A stretch of 11,368 nt of DNA from Bacteroidales bacterium. GTDB taxonomy: Bacteria; Bacteroidota; Bacteroidia; Bacteroidales; Muribaculaceae. The stretch covers positions 1 through 11,368 of the forward strand of contig SFLG01000068.1 of the NCBI GenBank assembly GCA_004553485.1, given 5' to 3'. Shown here one piece after another: positions 1-6,976 of this stretch (the stretch's first letter is position 1; the number at the start of each line of letters is the position of its first letter). The position numbers and the translations under genes are program-made. Below the pieces are notes generated by a model. The model saw nothing but the letters and a program-made list of their open reading frames with translations, did no database searches and had not been told where the DNA came from.

Positions 1-5
1 GGATG

Positions 6-52
6 GATTTGTGAAGAAGGAGTGTAGCGAGCTACACGACTGATGAACAAAT
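6..52. repeat. Nested inverted repeat at left edge
   Basis: An outer pair (GATTTGT at 6-12, ACAAATC at 46-52) encloses an inner near-palindrome, GTGTAGC-GA-GCTACAC (22-37). Bases 1-109 contain no gene I can support. In plus frame 2 an open stretch runs from the window edge to a stop at 41-43 and would end a protein in ECSELHD; on the minus strand another frame is open across the whole segment. This could be the tail of an insertion sequence or a repeated intergenic element cut by the window edge. I cannot tell which. Confidence 0.45.
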
Positions 53-104
53 CGAAAGACGCCCCAAATATGCGACCCTGCGTTAACAGAAATTAGGGGG
101 AACG

Positions 105-117
105 GGCTCTTAGAGCC
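105..117 (-). terminator. Possible weak hairpin at the operon end
   Basis: On the minus strand GGCTC-TAA-GAGCC forms a 5-bp stem whose three-base loop is the stop codon of the transporter gene. It is followed by C-rich sequence and not by a T-run, so it is not a classical intrinsic terminator. It may help end the transporter operon or protect the 3' end, but chance is also possible. Confidence 0.25.
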
Positions 118-1477
118 AGCTGCCCAACAGCGGGGCGAGGAGGATTATCAGGATGCCGACGGGGCAGACCCAGCGCAGCAGGAAGACCACCGGGCCGACG
201 GGGACGTGGCGCAGAAGTCCATCGTTGGTGAGCTGCGCGCGCATCAGCTTGGCGCTCAGCTTCCAGCCGGCATAGATGCTTATCAGCAGTCCGCCCACGG
301 GCAGGAAGATGTTGGACGAAACATCGTTGAACAGGGTAAAGAAGCTGATGGTATGGCCGCCGACGGTGATGTCGCTGACGCCCGAAAACGACAGCGTGCA
401 CAGCGTGCCGCCCACGACGGCGATGGCCGTAGAGATGATGCAGGCGCGGCGGCGCGACCATTTGCGCTCGTCAACAAAATAGGCTATCGAAATCTCGCTC
501 ATCGAGATGGTCGACGTCAGCGAGGCCACGACCAACATCAGGAAGAACAGCACGGCCACCAATACTCCGCCGGGCATCGAGGCGAAAATCGAGGGCAGGA
601 CCTCGAAGACCAGCGTGGGGCCCTCGGTGGGCTGTACGCCGTAGGTGAACACCGCCGGGAAGATGAGCACGCCGGCCATCACCGCCACCAGCGTGTCCAG
701 GCCGGCCGTTATGCCGGCGTTGCGCAGCAGCGGGGTGTCCTTGCTGAAATACGAGGCATAGGTGAGCATACATCCCAGACCTATCGAGAGCGAGAAAAAC
801 GCCTGTCCGAGCGCGCTTATCACCACCTTGGGCGTGATGGCGCTCCAGTCGGGCGAGAACATAAAGCTCAGGGCCTCGGCGGCGCCGGGCATGAACAGCG
901 AGTTGATGCTCAGTACCAGCAGGATAACGAAAAGCAGTGGCATAAGGATATTGGACACGCGCTCGATGCCCTTCTGCACGCCGCCGCGCACGACAAAGTG
1001 GTTGACGGCGAGGAAGAGGAGCGTCCAAAACAGCGGACGCCACGAGTGCGACGAGAACTCGGTGAAGATGCCGTTATAGTCGATGCCCTCGGCCAGCAGC
1101 GAGCCGGTGCATGCCTGCCACAGGTATTCGAGCGTCCAACCGGCCACCACCGAGTAAAAGCTCAGTATCATCAGCGACGACACAATGCCCATATACCCCA
1201 CGTAGTGCCACGGGCGCGAGGCTCCCAAACGGCGGAAGCAGCCGTAGAAGTTGCTGCGCGACTGGCGTCCGAGGACAAACTCGGCGCATATCACGGGGAT
1301 GCCGAGCAAAAGGATGAAGGCGACATAGCACAGGATGAAGGCCGCGCCGCCGTGGCTGCCGCACTCGTACGGGAAGCGCCAGATATTGCCCAGACCCACC
1401 GACGAGCCGACGGTGGCGGCGATAACGCCCATTCGCGTTACAAACTGCGATCTTTTCTGTTTTGTATCTGCTGACAT
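110..1477 (-). CDS. NSS-family sodium-dependent transporter (second of pair)
   Basis: This 455-residue protein is a full-length bacterial neurotransmitter:sodium symporter (LeuT fold), expected to take up an amino acid or related amine across the inner membrane with Na+. The TM1 signature VGLGNIWRFPYE covers residues 27-38. The Asn of GLGN (31) matches the LeuT Na1 ligand Asn27. TM6 carries GQAFFSLS followed by TYASY (about 224-243). The TM7 position equivalent to LeuT Asn286 appears to be Asp261. TM8 carries the LTST motif (Thr321, Ser322), the Na2 ligands. Loop charges and hydrophobic spans fit 11-12 helices. It is the last gene of the operon, 77 bases after the small membrane protein gene, and I see no clear promoter in that gap. 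The ATG at 1477 is preceded only by a weak AAGG. Substrate cannot be read from sequence; family membership is certain. Confidence 0.95.
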   Translation of the reverse strand: MSADTKQKRSQFVTRMGVIAATVGSSVGLGNIWRFPYECGSHGGAAFILCYVAFILLLGIPVICAEFVLGRQSRSNFYGCFRRLGASRPWHYVGYMGIVSSLMILSFYSVVAGWTLEYLWQACTGSLLAEGIDYNGIFTEFSSHSWRPLFWTLLFLAVNHFVVRGGVQKGIERVSNILMPLLFVILLVLSINSLFMPGAAEALSFMFSPDWSAITPKVVISALGQAFFSLSIGLGCMLTYASYFSKDTPLLRNAGITAGLDTLVAVMAGVLIFPAVFTYGVQPTEGPTLVFEVLPSIFASMPGGVLVAVLFFLMLVVASLTSTISMSEISIAYFVDERKWSRRRACIISTAIAVVGGTLCTLSFSGVSDITVGGHTISFFTLFNDVSSNIFLPVGGLLISIYAGWKLSAKLMRAQLTNDGLLRHVPVGPVVFLLRWVCPVGILIILLAPLLGSWL

Positions 1478-1554
1478 AAACCTTGATTCTGAATTTCAAT
1501 TTTTACCTTGGGGGGGTGCCGGACAGGTGACAGGCGGCCTAACGGCTTGGCTTT

Positions 1555-1854
1555 TTACCTCGGGGCGGCCGGCAGCTCCTCTTCGGGGGTCTTGAAGTAG
1601 TCGCGCTCGCGGGGATGGTAGCCTTTGGGGGTCTTGGCCTTCGTGGCCTTTTTGACACGCTTTTTGGACGCGGCCTTGGCGGTGTCGGCGGGGGCTTTGA
1701 CGGCCGGGGCCGGGGTGGCGGTGACGACGGGACGCGGCGCAGGTGCCGGGGCGGACCCGTGGATGGCGAACCACAGGATGGCACAGATGGCCGCCACGCA
1801 TACCGACAGCAGGGCTATGCGTTCGCGACTGAAGACGGGCTGCCTGGCTGACAT
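1555..1854 (-). CDS. Small single-span membrane protein between NSS transporters
   Basis: I do not recognise a family for this 99-residue protein. Residues 1-11 are short and partly basic, about 12-33 form one hydrophobic segment (LLSVCVAAICAILWFAI), and 34-60 are Ala/Pro-rich. Residues about 61-75 are strongly basic (KKRVKKATKAK), and the tail ends with a Tyr/Asp/Glu-containing stretch (RDYFKTPEEELP). An N-in topology would place the tail outside the membrane, but the positive charges argue for a cytoplasmic tail, so topology is open. Its ATG begins 3 bases after the TGA of the upstream transporter with no Shine-Dalgarno in between, which indicates translational coupling. The second transporter follows in the same direction. 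By analogy with MetS, the small partner of the NSS methionine transporter MetP in Corynebacterium, it might be an accessory subunit; this is inference from position and size only. Confidence 0.75.
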   Translation of the reverse strand: MSARQPVFSRERIALLSVCVAAICAILWFAIHGSAPAPAPRPVVTATPAPAVKAPADTAKAASKKRVKKATKAKTPKGYHPRERDYFKTPEEELPAAPR

Positions 1855-1857
1855 GGG

Positions 1858-3219
1858 TCAGAGGATGTTCGACAGGAATATCGTGATTATCGCCACGGGA
1901 GCCACCCACCGCAGTATAAGCTGACAGGCTTTGGCAAAGCCGGGCTTGTACTGCCCTTCGTTAGTGACCTGGTCGCGCAGGAAGCCGCGCGGAGCCACCC
2001 AGCCCACATAGAGGCTGGTGCCGAGGGCCACGAGGGGCAGCATGATGTTGTTGGTGAACTGGTCGAGGGCGTCAAACATTATCAGCCCGGCTATCTTGAA
2101 GTCTTTGAGCGGACCGAAAGACAGGGCGCAGATCGATGCCAGCACCATCAGGGGCAGCAGCACGGCCAGCACGGCGCGGCGGCGCGAGCAGCCCATGCGC
2201 TCCTGCAGGAAGCATATCACCACCTCGGCGATGGAGACGGTGGAGGTGAGGGCGGCAACCATCAGCAACAGGAAGAAAAGGGCCGACCAGAACGAGCTGA
2301 AGGGCAGTGCGGCAAAGACTTCGGGCAGAGTAACGAACACCAGTGTCGTGCCCGAAACGCCGTGGCCCTCAAGGCCGAAGGCGCTGACGGCGGGGAAGAT
2401 GATGAGGCCCATCATTATGGCCACCAGGAGTGTCAGCGACGACACTATCACCGCCGTCTGGCCCAGGTTGGTGCTGTTGGAGTAGTACGATGCGTATGTG
2501 ATAAGGATGCCCATCGCCAGACTGAGCGAGAACATCGCCTGTCCCAGGGCGTTGATGCATACCGTGGGCGTTATCTTGCTGAAGTCGGGGGTGAGGAAGA
2601 ACTCAACGCCTTTGAGCGAGCCGGGCAGAGCCAACGAGATGCCGCAGAAGAGCAGCAGGATGACGAATAGCAGCGGCATGGCGATGTTGGACATGCGCTC
2701 GATACCGCTCTGCACGCCGCCCAACAGGACAACGATGTTGAGGCCGACAAAGACTGCCGTATAAAGCGATGCCTCCCAGTCGGAGCACACTATCGAGTCC
2801 TTGACATCGGTGAAGTAGCTGTCGGCGAATGTCGTGCCGGCCTCGGGGCGGAAGCCGGCGAAGAGGCTGCCGTCGAGGCTCTGCATAAGGTAGTCGAGGG
2901 TCCAGCCGCCCACCACCATGTAAAAACAGAGAATGAGGAACGAGGCCAGGACGGCTCCGGCGCCTACCGTCCACCAGGCCGTGCCGGGGGCCTGCTTGCG
3001 GAAAACGCCCACGGCGTCAGAGCGCAGGCCGCGGCCCAGGGCAAACTCAGACACCATGATGGGTATGCCCAACAGGAACACGCAGGCAATATACACTATC
3101 AGAAAAGCCGCGCCGCCGTTTCCCTGCACCTCGGCGGGGAAACGCCACACGGTGCCCAGGCCGACGGCCGAGCCGACGGTGGCGGCGATAAGTCCTATCT
3201 TTGTTCGGAAAAGTGGCAT
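1858..3219 (-). CDS. NSS-family transporter with altered Na1 site (first of pair)
   Basis: This 453-residue protein is a full-length LeuT-fold NSS transporter. TM1 reads VGLGTVWRFPAE (19-30), with Thr23 where LeuT has the Na1 ligand Asn27. TM6 has GQAMFSLS and TYASY (about 226-245). In TM7 the position matching LeuT Asn286 is Thr263, so both asparagine ligands of Na1 seem replaced. The Na2 ligands in TM8 are kept (Ala322, Thr325, Ser326 in the ALTST motif). It may therefore use fewer Na+ ions or a different ion at Na1 than its operon partner. It is the first gene of the operon: its ATG lies about 70 bases downstream of a -7 box at 3292-3299, and its TGA is 3 bases before the next start. The two transporters are clearly homologous but diverged, so this is an old duplication or a paired system, not a recent copy. 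Confidence 0.95.
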   Translation of the reverse strand: MPLFRTKIGLIAATVGSAVGLGTVWRFPAEVQGNGGAAFLIVYIACVFLLGIPIMVSEFALGRGLRSDAVGVFRKQAPGTAWWTVGAGAVLASFLILCFYMVVGGWTLDYLMQSLDGSLFAGFRPEAGTTFADSYFTDVKDSIVCSDWEASLYTAVFVGLNIVVLLGGVQSGIERMSNIAMPLLFVILLLFCGISLALPGSLKGVEFFLTPDFSKITPTVCINALGQAMFSLSLAMGILITYASYYSNSTNLGQTAVIVSSLTLLVAIMMGLIIFPAVSAFGLEGHGVSGTTLVFVTLPEVFAALPFSSFWSALFFLLLMVAALTSTVSIAEVVICFLQERMGCSRRRAVLAVLLPLMVLASICALSFGPLKDFKIAGLIMFDALDQFTNNIMLPLVALGTSLYVGWVAPRGFLRDQVTNEGQYKPGFAKACQLILRWVAPVAIITIFLSNIL

Positions 3220-3244
3220 AATAATTGGAATATCTTTTTAACCT

Positions 3245-3288
3245 ATGTCTCTGTCTCAGACATCTTCTATACCTATTTTACAGATGTC
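3245..3288 (-). promoter_or_regulatory. Competing hairpins in transporter-operon leader
   Basis: Read on the minus strand, the leader contains GACATCT (3288-3282) and AGATGTC (3265-3259), which pair perfectly across a 16-base loop. The middle of the second arm, ATGTCT (3263-3258), pairs equally well with AGACAT further down (3250-3245), across a 7-base loop. A third small option is TGTCT-G-AGACA (3262-3252). The first two pairings share bases and exclude each other. The first hairpin would start at the predicted 5' end of the mRNA. The arrangement suits an attenuator-like switch or a pair of operator half-sites; no T-run follows, so any control would more likely act on translation or mRNA stability. 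Confidence 0.45.
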
Positions 3289-3291
3289 ACG

Positions 3292-3316
3292 CAAAAGTAC
3301 ACATTTTTTTTGCAAA
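3292..3316 (-). promoter_or_regulatory. Promoter of the transporter operon
   Basis: On the minus strand TACTTTTG (3299-3292) matches the Bacteroidetes -7 consensus TAnnTTTG. A TTTG lies upstream (3316-3313), but only 13 bases separate the two, shorter than the usual spacing of about 19-21, so only the -7 box is assigned with some trust. The predicted transcript starts near 3286 and has a leader of about 67 bases before the ATG at 3219. Confidence 0.6.
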
Positions 3317-3346
3317 CGCCCCCCGCCTCCGCAAACTTATTCACCC

Positions 3347-3387
3347 GGCCGGCCTTTGGCCGGGCCCTGGCCGGGCCAAAGGCGGCC
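3347..3387. repeat. GC-rich imperfect inverted repeat
   Basis: The arm at 3347-3361 (GGCCGGCCTTTGGCC) and the arm at 3374-3387 (GGCCAAAGGCGGCC) are reverse complements apart from one extra base. They enclose a 12-base GC-rich loop that contains GGGCCC. The structure lies in the long intergenic region upstream of the transporter operon, next to further G- and C-tracts. It could form a very stable hairpin or be part of a dispersed palindromic repeat family. Confidence 0.6.
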
Positions 3388-3423
3388 GAGCCGGGCCCAA
3401 GGGGGGCTGGCCGTTGGGGCCCT

Positions 3424-3457
3424 CACTGTTATCGGTCGAGCTCGACCGATAACGGTG
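3424..3457. repeat. Perfect 26-bp palindrome within a 34-bp near-palindrome
   Basis: GTTATCGGTCGAG (3428-3440) is followed at once by its exact reverse complement (3441-3453), giving a spacerless 26-bp palindrome centred on GAGCTC. After one T/G mismatch the symmetry continues with CAC (3424-3426) and GTG (3455-3457). It lies about 130 bases from the transporter-operon -7 box and 110 bases from that of the protease gene, near the middle of a divergent region. A dimeric regulator site, a cruciform-forming element or a repeated palindromic unit are all possible. A terminator is unlikely, since no T-run follows on either strand and neither adjacent gene reads into it. Confidence 0.7.
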
Positions 3458-3498
3458 CCGCCTGGGGGGCCGGCAATAGGGCCGCCTGGGGGGCCGGC
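3457..3498. repeat. 18-bp direct repeat, two copies
   Basis: GCCGCCTGGGGGGCCGGC occurs at 3457-3474 and again, identically, at 3481-3498, separated by AATAGG (24-base period). Each copy contains a run of six G. Together with the flanking palindrome and inverted repeat it makes up an intergenic core (about 3345-3545) far richer in G and C than the AT-rich promoter segments on either side. I see no gene in 3220-3630; the short open frames there encode only Gly/Pro/Ala-rich repeats. Confidence 0.7.
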
Positions 3499-3566
3499 GG
3501 AGGGGCGCATATTGCTCTTAACAAAGTTTAACCCCGGGGGCGGGGTGATAGGTGGCGGCAAATGAG

Positions 3567-3574
3567 TAATTTTG
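3567..3574 (+). promoter_or_regulatory. -7 box of the Tricorn-type protease gene
   Basis: TAATTTTG fits the Bacteroidetes -7 consensus TAnnTTTG and lies in the AT-rich segment just before the gene. No TTTG is found at the expected -33 position, where the sequence is G-rich. The predicted start near 3580 gives a leader of about 50 bases. A poorer match at 3615-3622 is too close to the ATG at 3631. Confidence 0.5.
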
Positions 3575-3630
3575 AAATTTGAAACTTAAAGCCAAAACAT
3601 CACATACACATAATTAATATTGCATCTCAA

Positions 3631-6600
3631 ATGAAAAAGGGTATTCTTTTTGCCGCGGCCTTGGCAGGGGCGGTGGCCGCACAGGGAGCGGTAACTCCCG
3701 GGTGGCTGCGCAATCCCGCCATCTCGCCTGACGGCAAGACTCTGGCTTTCACCTACAAAGGTGACATCTGGACTATCCCCGTAAGCGGCGGTCAGGCACG
3801 TCAGCTCACCACCAACGAGTCGTACGACACGGCACCGCTATGGAGCCCCGACGGCAAGACAATCGCCTTCGCCAGCGACCGCGCCACGGGCAGCCAGGAC
3901 ATCTTCACCATCCCCGCGCAGGGCGGCACGGCACGCCGAATCACCACCGACAGCGGCAGCGAGACGCCGCGCGCCTGGCTTAGCGACTCAACTCTGCTCA
4001 TCTCGGCCACGGGCATAGGCTCGCCCAAGGCCATCCTGCACCCCAGCGCAGTGTCGCAGCCCATGTACACCGTCAACGTCAACCGCCCCGACCTGCGTCC
4101 CCGTTTCTACGCCCACGTGACGATGAACGCCGTCAGCGCCGACGCCAACGGCCGTCTGCTGTACCAGGACCGCAAGGGCTACGAGGACGTGCTGCGCAAG
4201 CACGAGCGCTCGTCAGGCACCCACGACATCTGGCTCAAGGACGGCGAGAAATACACCAAGCTCACCGACTTCAACGGCAACGACGACAGCCCCGTATGGA
4301 CCGGTAACGACAAATTCGCCTACATCAGCGAGAAAGACGGCATCCTCAACGTCTGGGAGCGCAACCTCGACGGCAGCGGCGAGCGCCAGCTCACCGCCTT
4401 CAAGGACTTCCCCGTACGCTCGCTCAGCGCCGCCGACAACGGCACCCTGGCCTTCACCTGGGACGGCAACCTGTACGTTCTCACCCCCGGCGCACAGCCC
4501 GAAAAGGTCGACGTCACCATCGTTGCCGACGACTACGACCGCGACCTGCAGAAGCGCCTGCTCACCTACGGCGCCACCACCGTCTCGCCCTCGCCCGACG
4601 GCAAGGAGGTGGCCTTCGTCCTCCGCGGCGACGTCTACGTCACCTCGGTCAAGTACAAGACCACCAAGCGCATAACCAACACCCCCGGCCAGGAGCGCAA
4701 CGTCGACTATGCCCCCGACGGCAAGACCCTCGTCTACGACAGCGAGCGCGACGGCCAGTGGGGTCTGTACCGGACAACGATAAAGAACCCCGACGAAAAG
4801 AGCTTCGCCTACGCCACCGACCTGGTGGAGACACCCCTGTACATCGACAAGGACGGCAAGCCCGCCCAGCAGCCCCTCTACAGCCCCGACGGCAAAAAAG
4901 TGGGCTTTCTGCTCGACCGCACCGAGGTCAGCGTCATCGACCCCAAGACGGGCAAGGTGACAACCGCCCTCGACGGCAAATACAACTACAGCTATACTGA
5001 CGGCGACGTCACCTTTGCCTGGAGCCCCGACTCGAAGTGGTTCCTGTGCTCGTACATCGGCACCGGCGGCTGGAACAACACCGACATCGCCCTCGTCAAG
5101 GCCGACGGCACGGAGGTCATCGACCTCACCGAGAGCGGCTACAGCGACGGCAACCCGCGCTGGGCAATGGGCGGCCGCGCCCTCACCTACGAGACGGGCC
5201 GCTACGGTATGCGCAGCCACGGCAGCTGGGGCGAGACCACCGACATCGTGGTGATGATGCTCAACGGCGACGCCTGGGACGAGTTCAACCGCACCGAGGA
5301 GGAGGCCGCCCTGGCCAAGGAGGAGGAGAAAGCCGACAAAAAGGACGACGGCGACTCCAAGGACAAGAAAGGCAGGAAGGACAAGAAAGACAAAAAGGGC
5401 AAGAAAGACGACAAGAAGGACGACAAGCCCGCCGTCAAGGACCTCGAGTTTGACCTTGCCGACCGTCACCACCGCACGGCACGCCTCACCGGCATGTCGG
5501 GCTACACCGGCGACTACTACCTCAGCGAGGACGGCTCGAAACTCTACTACACCACCCGCAACGCCGACGGCCGCACCAACCTGATGATGCGCGACCTGCG
5601 CAAAGACGAGGTGAAGGTGCTCGTCCCCGGCCTCAGCGGCGGCTTCGAGCCCGACGCCAAGGGCGAGAACCTCTTCGTCATCTCGGGCCGCGGCCTCAGC
5701 AAGGTCTCCATTCCCGACGGCAAGAAGGAGGACATCGACTTCGAGGCCCCCTACGACCGTCACCCCAGCCTCGAGCGCCAGTACATCTACGACCACATGG
5801 TAAGCCAAGTCGCCGACAAATTCCACGACGTCAACATGCACGGCGCCGACTGGAAGAAGGTTGGCGCCGACTACCGCAAATTCCTGCCTGACATCGACAA
5901 CGGCCGCGACTTTGCCGAACTGATGAGCGAGGCCCTTGGCGAGCTCAACGCCAGCCACACCGGCGGCCGTTACCGCGGAGAGGGCGCACGCATGTCGACA
6001 GGCCGCCTCGGCGCCTTCTACGACGACAGCTATCAGGGCGAGGGCGTGCGCATCGCCGAAGTCCTCCCCCGCGGACCGCTGTCGGCCAAGAAAGACAAAG
6101 TCAAGGCCGGCGACGTCATCACCGCCATCGACGGCACCGCCATCGCCCCCGGCGCCGACTTCAACGGTCTGCTCGAAGGCAAGGCCGGCAAGAAGGTACG
6201 CCTGACCCTGCGCCGCACCGACGGCAAGGTCGACAACATCACCGTCAAGCCCGTCGACTACGAGAGCGACCTGCTCTACCAGCGCTGGGTCGAGCGCAAC
6301 GAGGCCTACGTCGACTCCATCTCCGGCGGCCGCATCGGCTACGTCCACATCCAGGGTATGGACTCTCCCTCCTTCCGCGAGGTATACAGCAAGCTGCTCG
6401 GCAAATACCGCAACCGCGAGGCCGTGGTGGTAGACACCCGCTGGAACGGCGGCGGTTGGCTGCACAACGACGTGGCCCTGCTGCTCAACGGCAAGGAATA
6501 TGTGCGCTACACTCCCCGCGGACGCTACATCGGCTCGGACCCCTTCTCGCAGTGGACCAAGCCCTCGGCTATGCTTGTCAACGAAAGCAACTATTCTGAC

Positions 6601-6885
6601 GCCCACGGCACGCCCTACGTCTACCAGACCCTCAAAATCGGCGACATCGTCGGCGCTCCCGTGCCCGGCACAATGACCGCCGTATGGTGGGAGACACAGG
6701 TCGACCCCACCCTCGTCTTCGGCATCCCGCAGGTTACCAGCCTCGACCGCAACGGCGAGCCCCTTGAGAACAAGCAGCTCAACCCCGACATCGAGGTCTA
6801 CAACAACCCCGCCGACGTCCAGGCCGGACGCGACAGCCAGCTTGAGGAGGCCACCCGCAGCCTCCTGCGCAAGCTCGACAAATAA
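3631..6885 (+). CDS. Exported Tricorn-type serine protease (peptidase family S41)
   Basis: This 1084-residue protein is close to the length of archaeal Tricorn and should cut oligopeptides in a large toroidal complex. Residues 1-19 (MKKGILFAAALAGAVAAQG) form a signal peptide, so it acts in the periplasm or envelope. SPDGK-type propeller repeats occur from about 31 to 310 and again to about 690, which fits the two Tricorn propellers. A Lys/Asp/Glu-rich insert covers about 555-603. A C1-like domain follows (about 720-780), then a PDZ domain (about 795-875, with AGDVITAIDG) and the S41 core (about 885-1075). Catalytic positions match Tricorn: Ser775-His776 in ASHTGG, nucleophile Ser989 followed by Asp990 in NYSDAHG, and Glu1046 in LENKQLNPD. 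It is monocistronic, with its own -7 box and a terminator after the stop. Identity is secure; substrates and assembly are inferred from the family. Confidence 0.93.
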   Translation: MKKGILFAAALAGAVAAQGAVTPGWLRNPAISPDGKTLAFTYKGDIWTIPVSGGQARQLTTNESYDTAPLWSPDGKTIAFASDRATGSQDIFTIPAQGGTARRITTDSGSETPRAWLSDSTLLISATGIGSPKAILHPSAVSQPMYTVNVNRPDLRPRFYAHVTMNAVSADANGRLLYQDRKGYEDVLRKHERSSGTHDIWLKDGEKYTKLTDFNGNDDSPVWTGNDKFAYISEKDGILNVWERNLDGSGERQLTAFKDFPVRSLSAADNGTLAFTWDGNLYVLTPGAQPEKVDVTIVADDYDRDLQKRLLTYGATTVSPSPDGKEVAFVLRGDVYVTSVKYKTTKRITNTPGQERNVDYAPDGKTLVYDSERDGQWGLYRTTIKNPDEKSFAYATDLVETPLYIDKDGKPAQQPLYSPDGKKVGFLLDRTEVSVIDPKTGKVTTALDGKYNYSYTDGDVTFAWSPDSKWFLCSYIGTGGWNNTDIALVKADGTEVIDLTESGYSDGNPRWAMGGRALTYETGRYGMRSHGSWGETTDIVVMMLNGDAWDEFNRTEEEAALAKEEEKADKKDDGDSKDKKGRKDKKDKKGKKDDKKDDKPAVKDLEFDLADRHHRTARLTGMSGYTGDYYLSEDGSKLYYTTRNADGRTNLMMRDLRKDEVKVLVPGLSGGFEPDAKGENLFVISGRGLSKVSIPDGKKEDIDFEAPYDRHPSLERQYIYDHMVSQVADKFHDVNMHGADWKKVGADYRKFLPDIDNGRDFAELMSEALGELNASHTGGRYRGEGARMSTGRLGAFYDDSYQGEGVRIAEVLPRGPLSAKKDKVKAGDVITAIDGTAIAPGADFNGLLEGKAGKKVRLTLRRTDGKVDNITVKPVDYESDLLYQRWVERNEAYVDSISGGRIGYVHIQGMDSPSFREVYSKLLGKYRNREAVVVDTRWNGGGWLHNDVALLLNGKEYVRYTPRGRYIGSDPFSQWTKPSAMLVNESNYSDAHGTPYVYQTLKIGDIVGAPVPGTMTAVWWETQVDPTLVFGIPQVTSLDRNGEPLENKQLNPDIEVYNNPADVQAGRDSQLEEATRSLLRKLDK

Positions 6886-6914
6886 GGCACAATTATAGTT
6901 TGATTGAATACCGT

Positions 6915-6952
6915 AGAGCCGGTGGGCAGCGATTGCCCTCCGGCTCTTTTTA
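6915..6952 (+). terminator. Intrinsic terminator of the protease gene
   Basis: AGAGCCGG (6915-6922) pairs with CCGGCTCT (6940-6947). After a T/T mismatch the stem continues with GGGCA (6924-6928) and TGCCC (6934-6938), leaving a five-base loop. A run of five T (6947-6951) follows, about 30 bases after the stop. On the minus strand the same stem lacks a T-run, so it serves mainly the protease gene, though the convergent gene ending at 6977 also reads towards it. Confidence 0.9.
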
Positions 6953-6976
6953 GGTCTTACACAAAAGGGCAAGCGC

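Noticed and set aside
206..1474. A 422-codon open frame on the plus strand opposite the second transporter.
   Set aside because: The translation is rich in Arg, His, Gln, Gly and Ala without any recognisable domain, whereas the minus strand encodes a clear NSS transporter.
3225..3565. Several short open frames on both strands in the GC-rich intergenic core.
   Set aside because: They encode only Gly/Pro/Ala/Arg-rich stretches that mirror the DNA repeats, have no plausible start context and overlap one another in many frames.
4213..6972. A 919-codon open frame on the minus strand opposite the protease gene.
   Set aside because: It is a by-product of the GC-rich codon use of the plus-strand gene. 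Its translation is a monotonous Val/Ala/Leu/Gly/Asp mixture without motifs, and the plus strand encodes a complete Tricorn-type protease.
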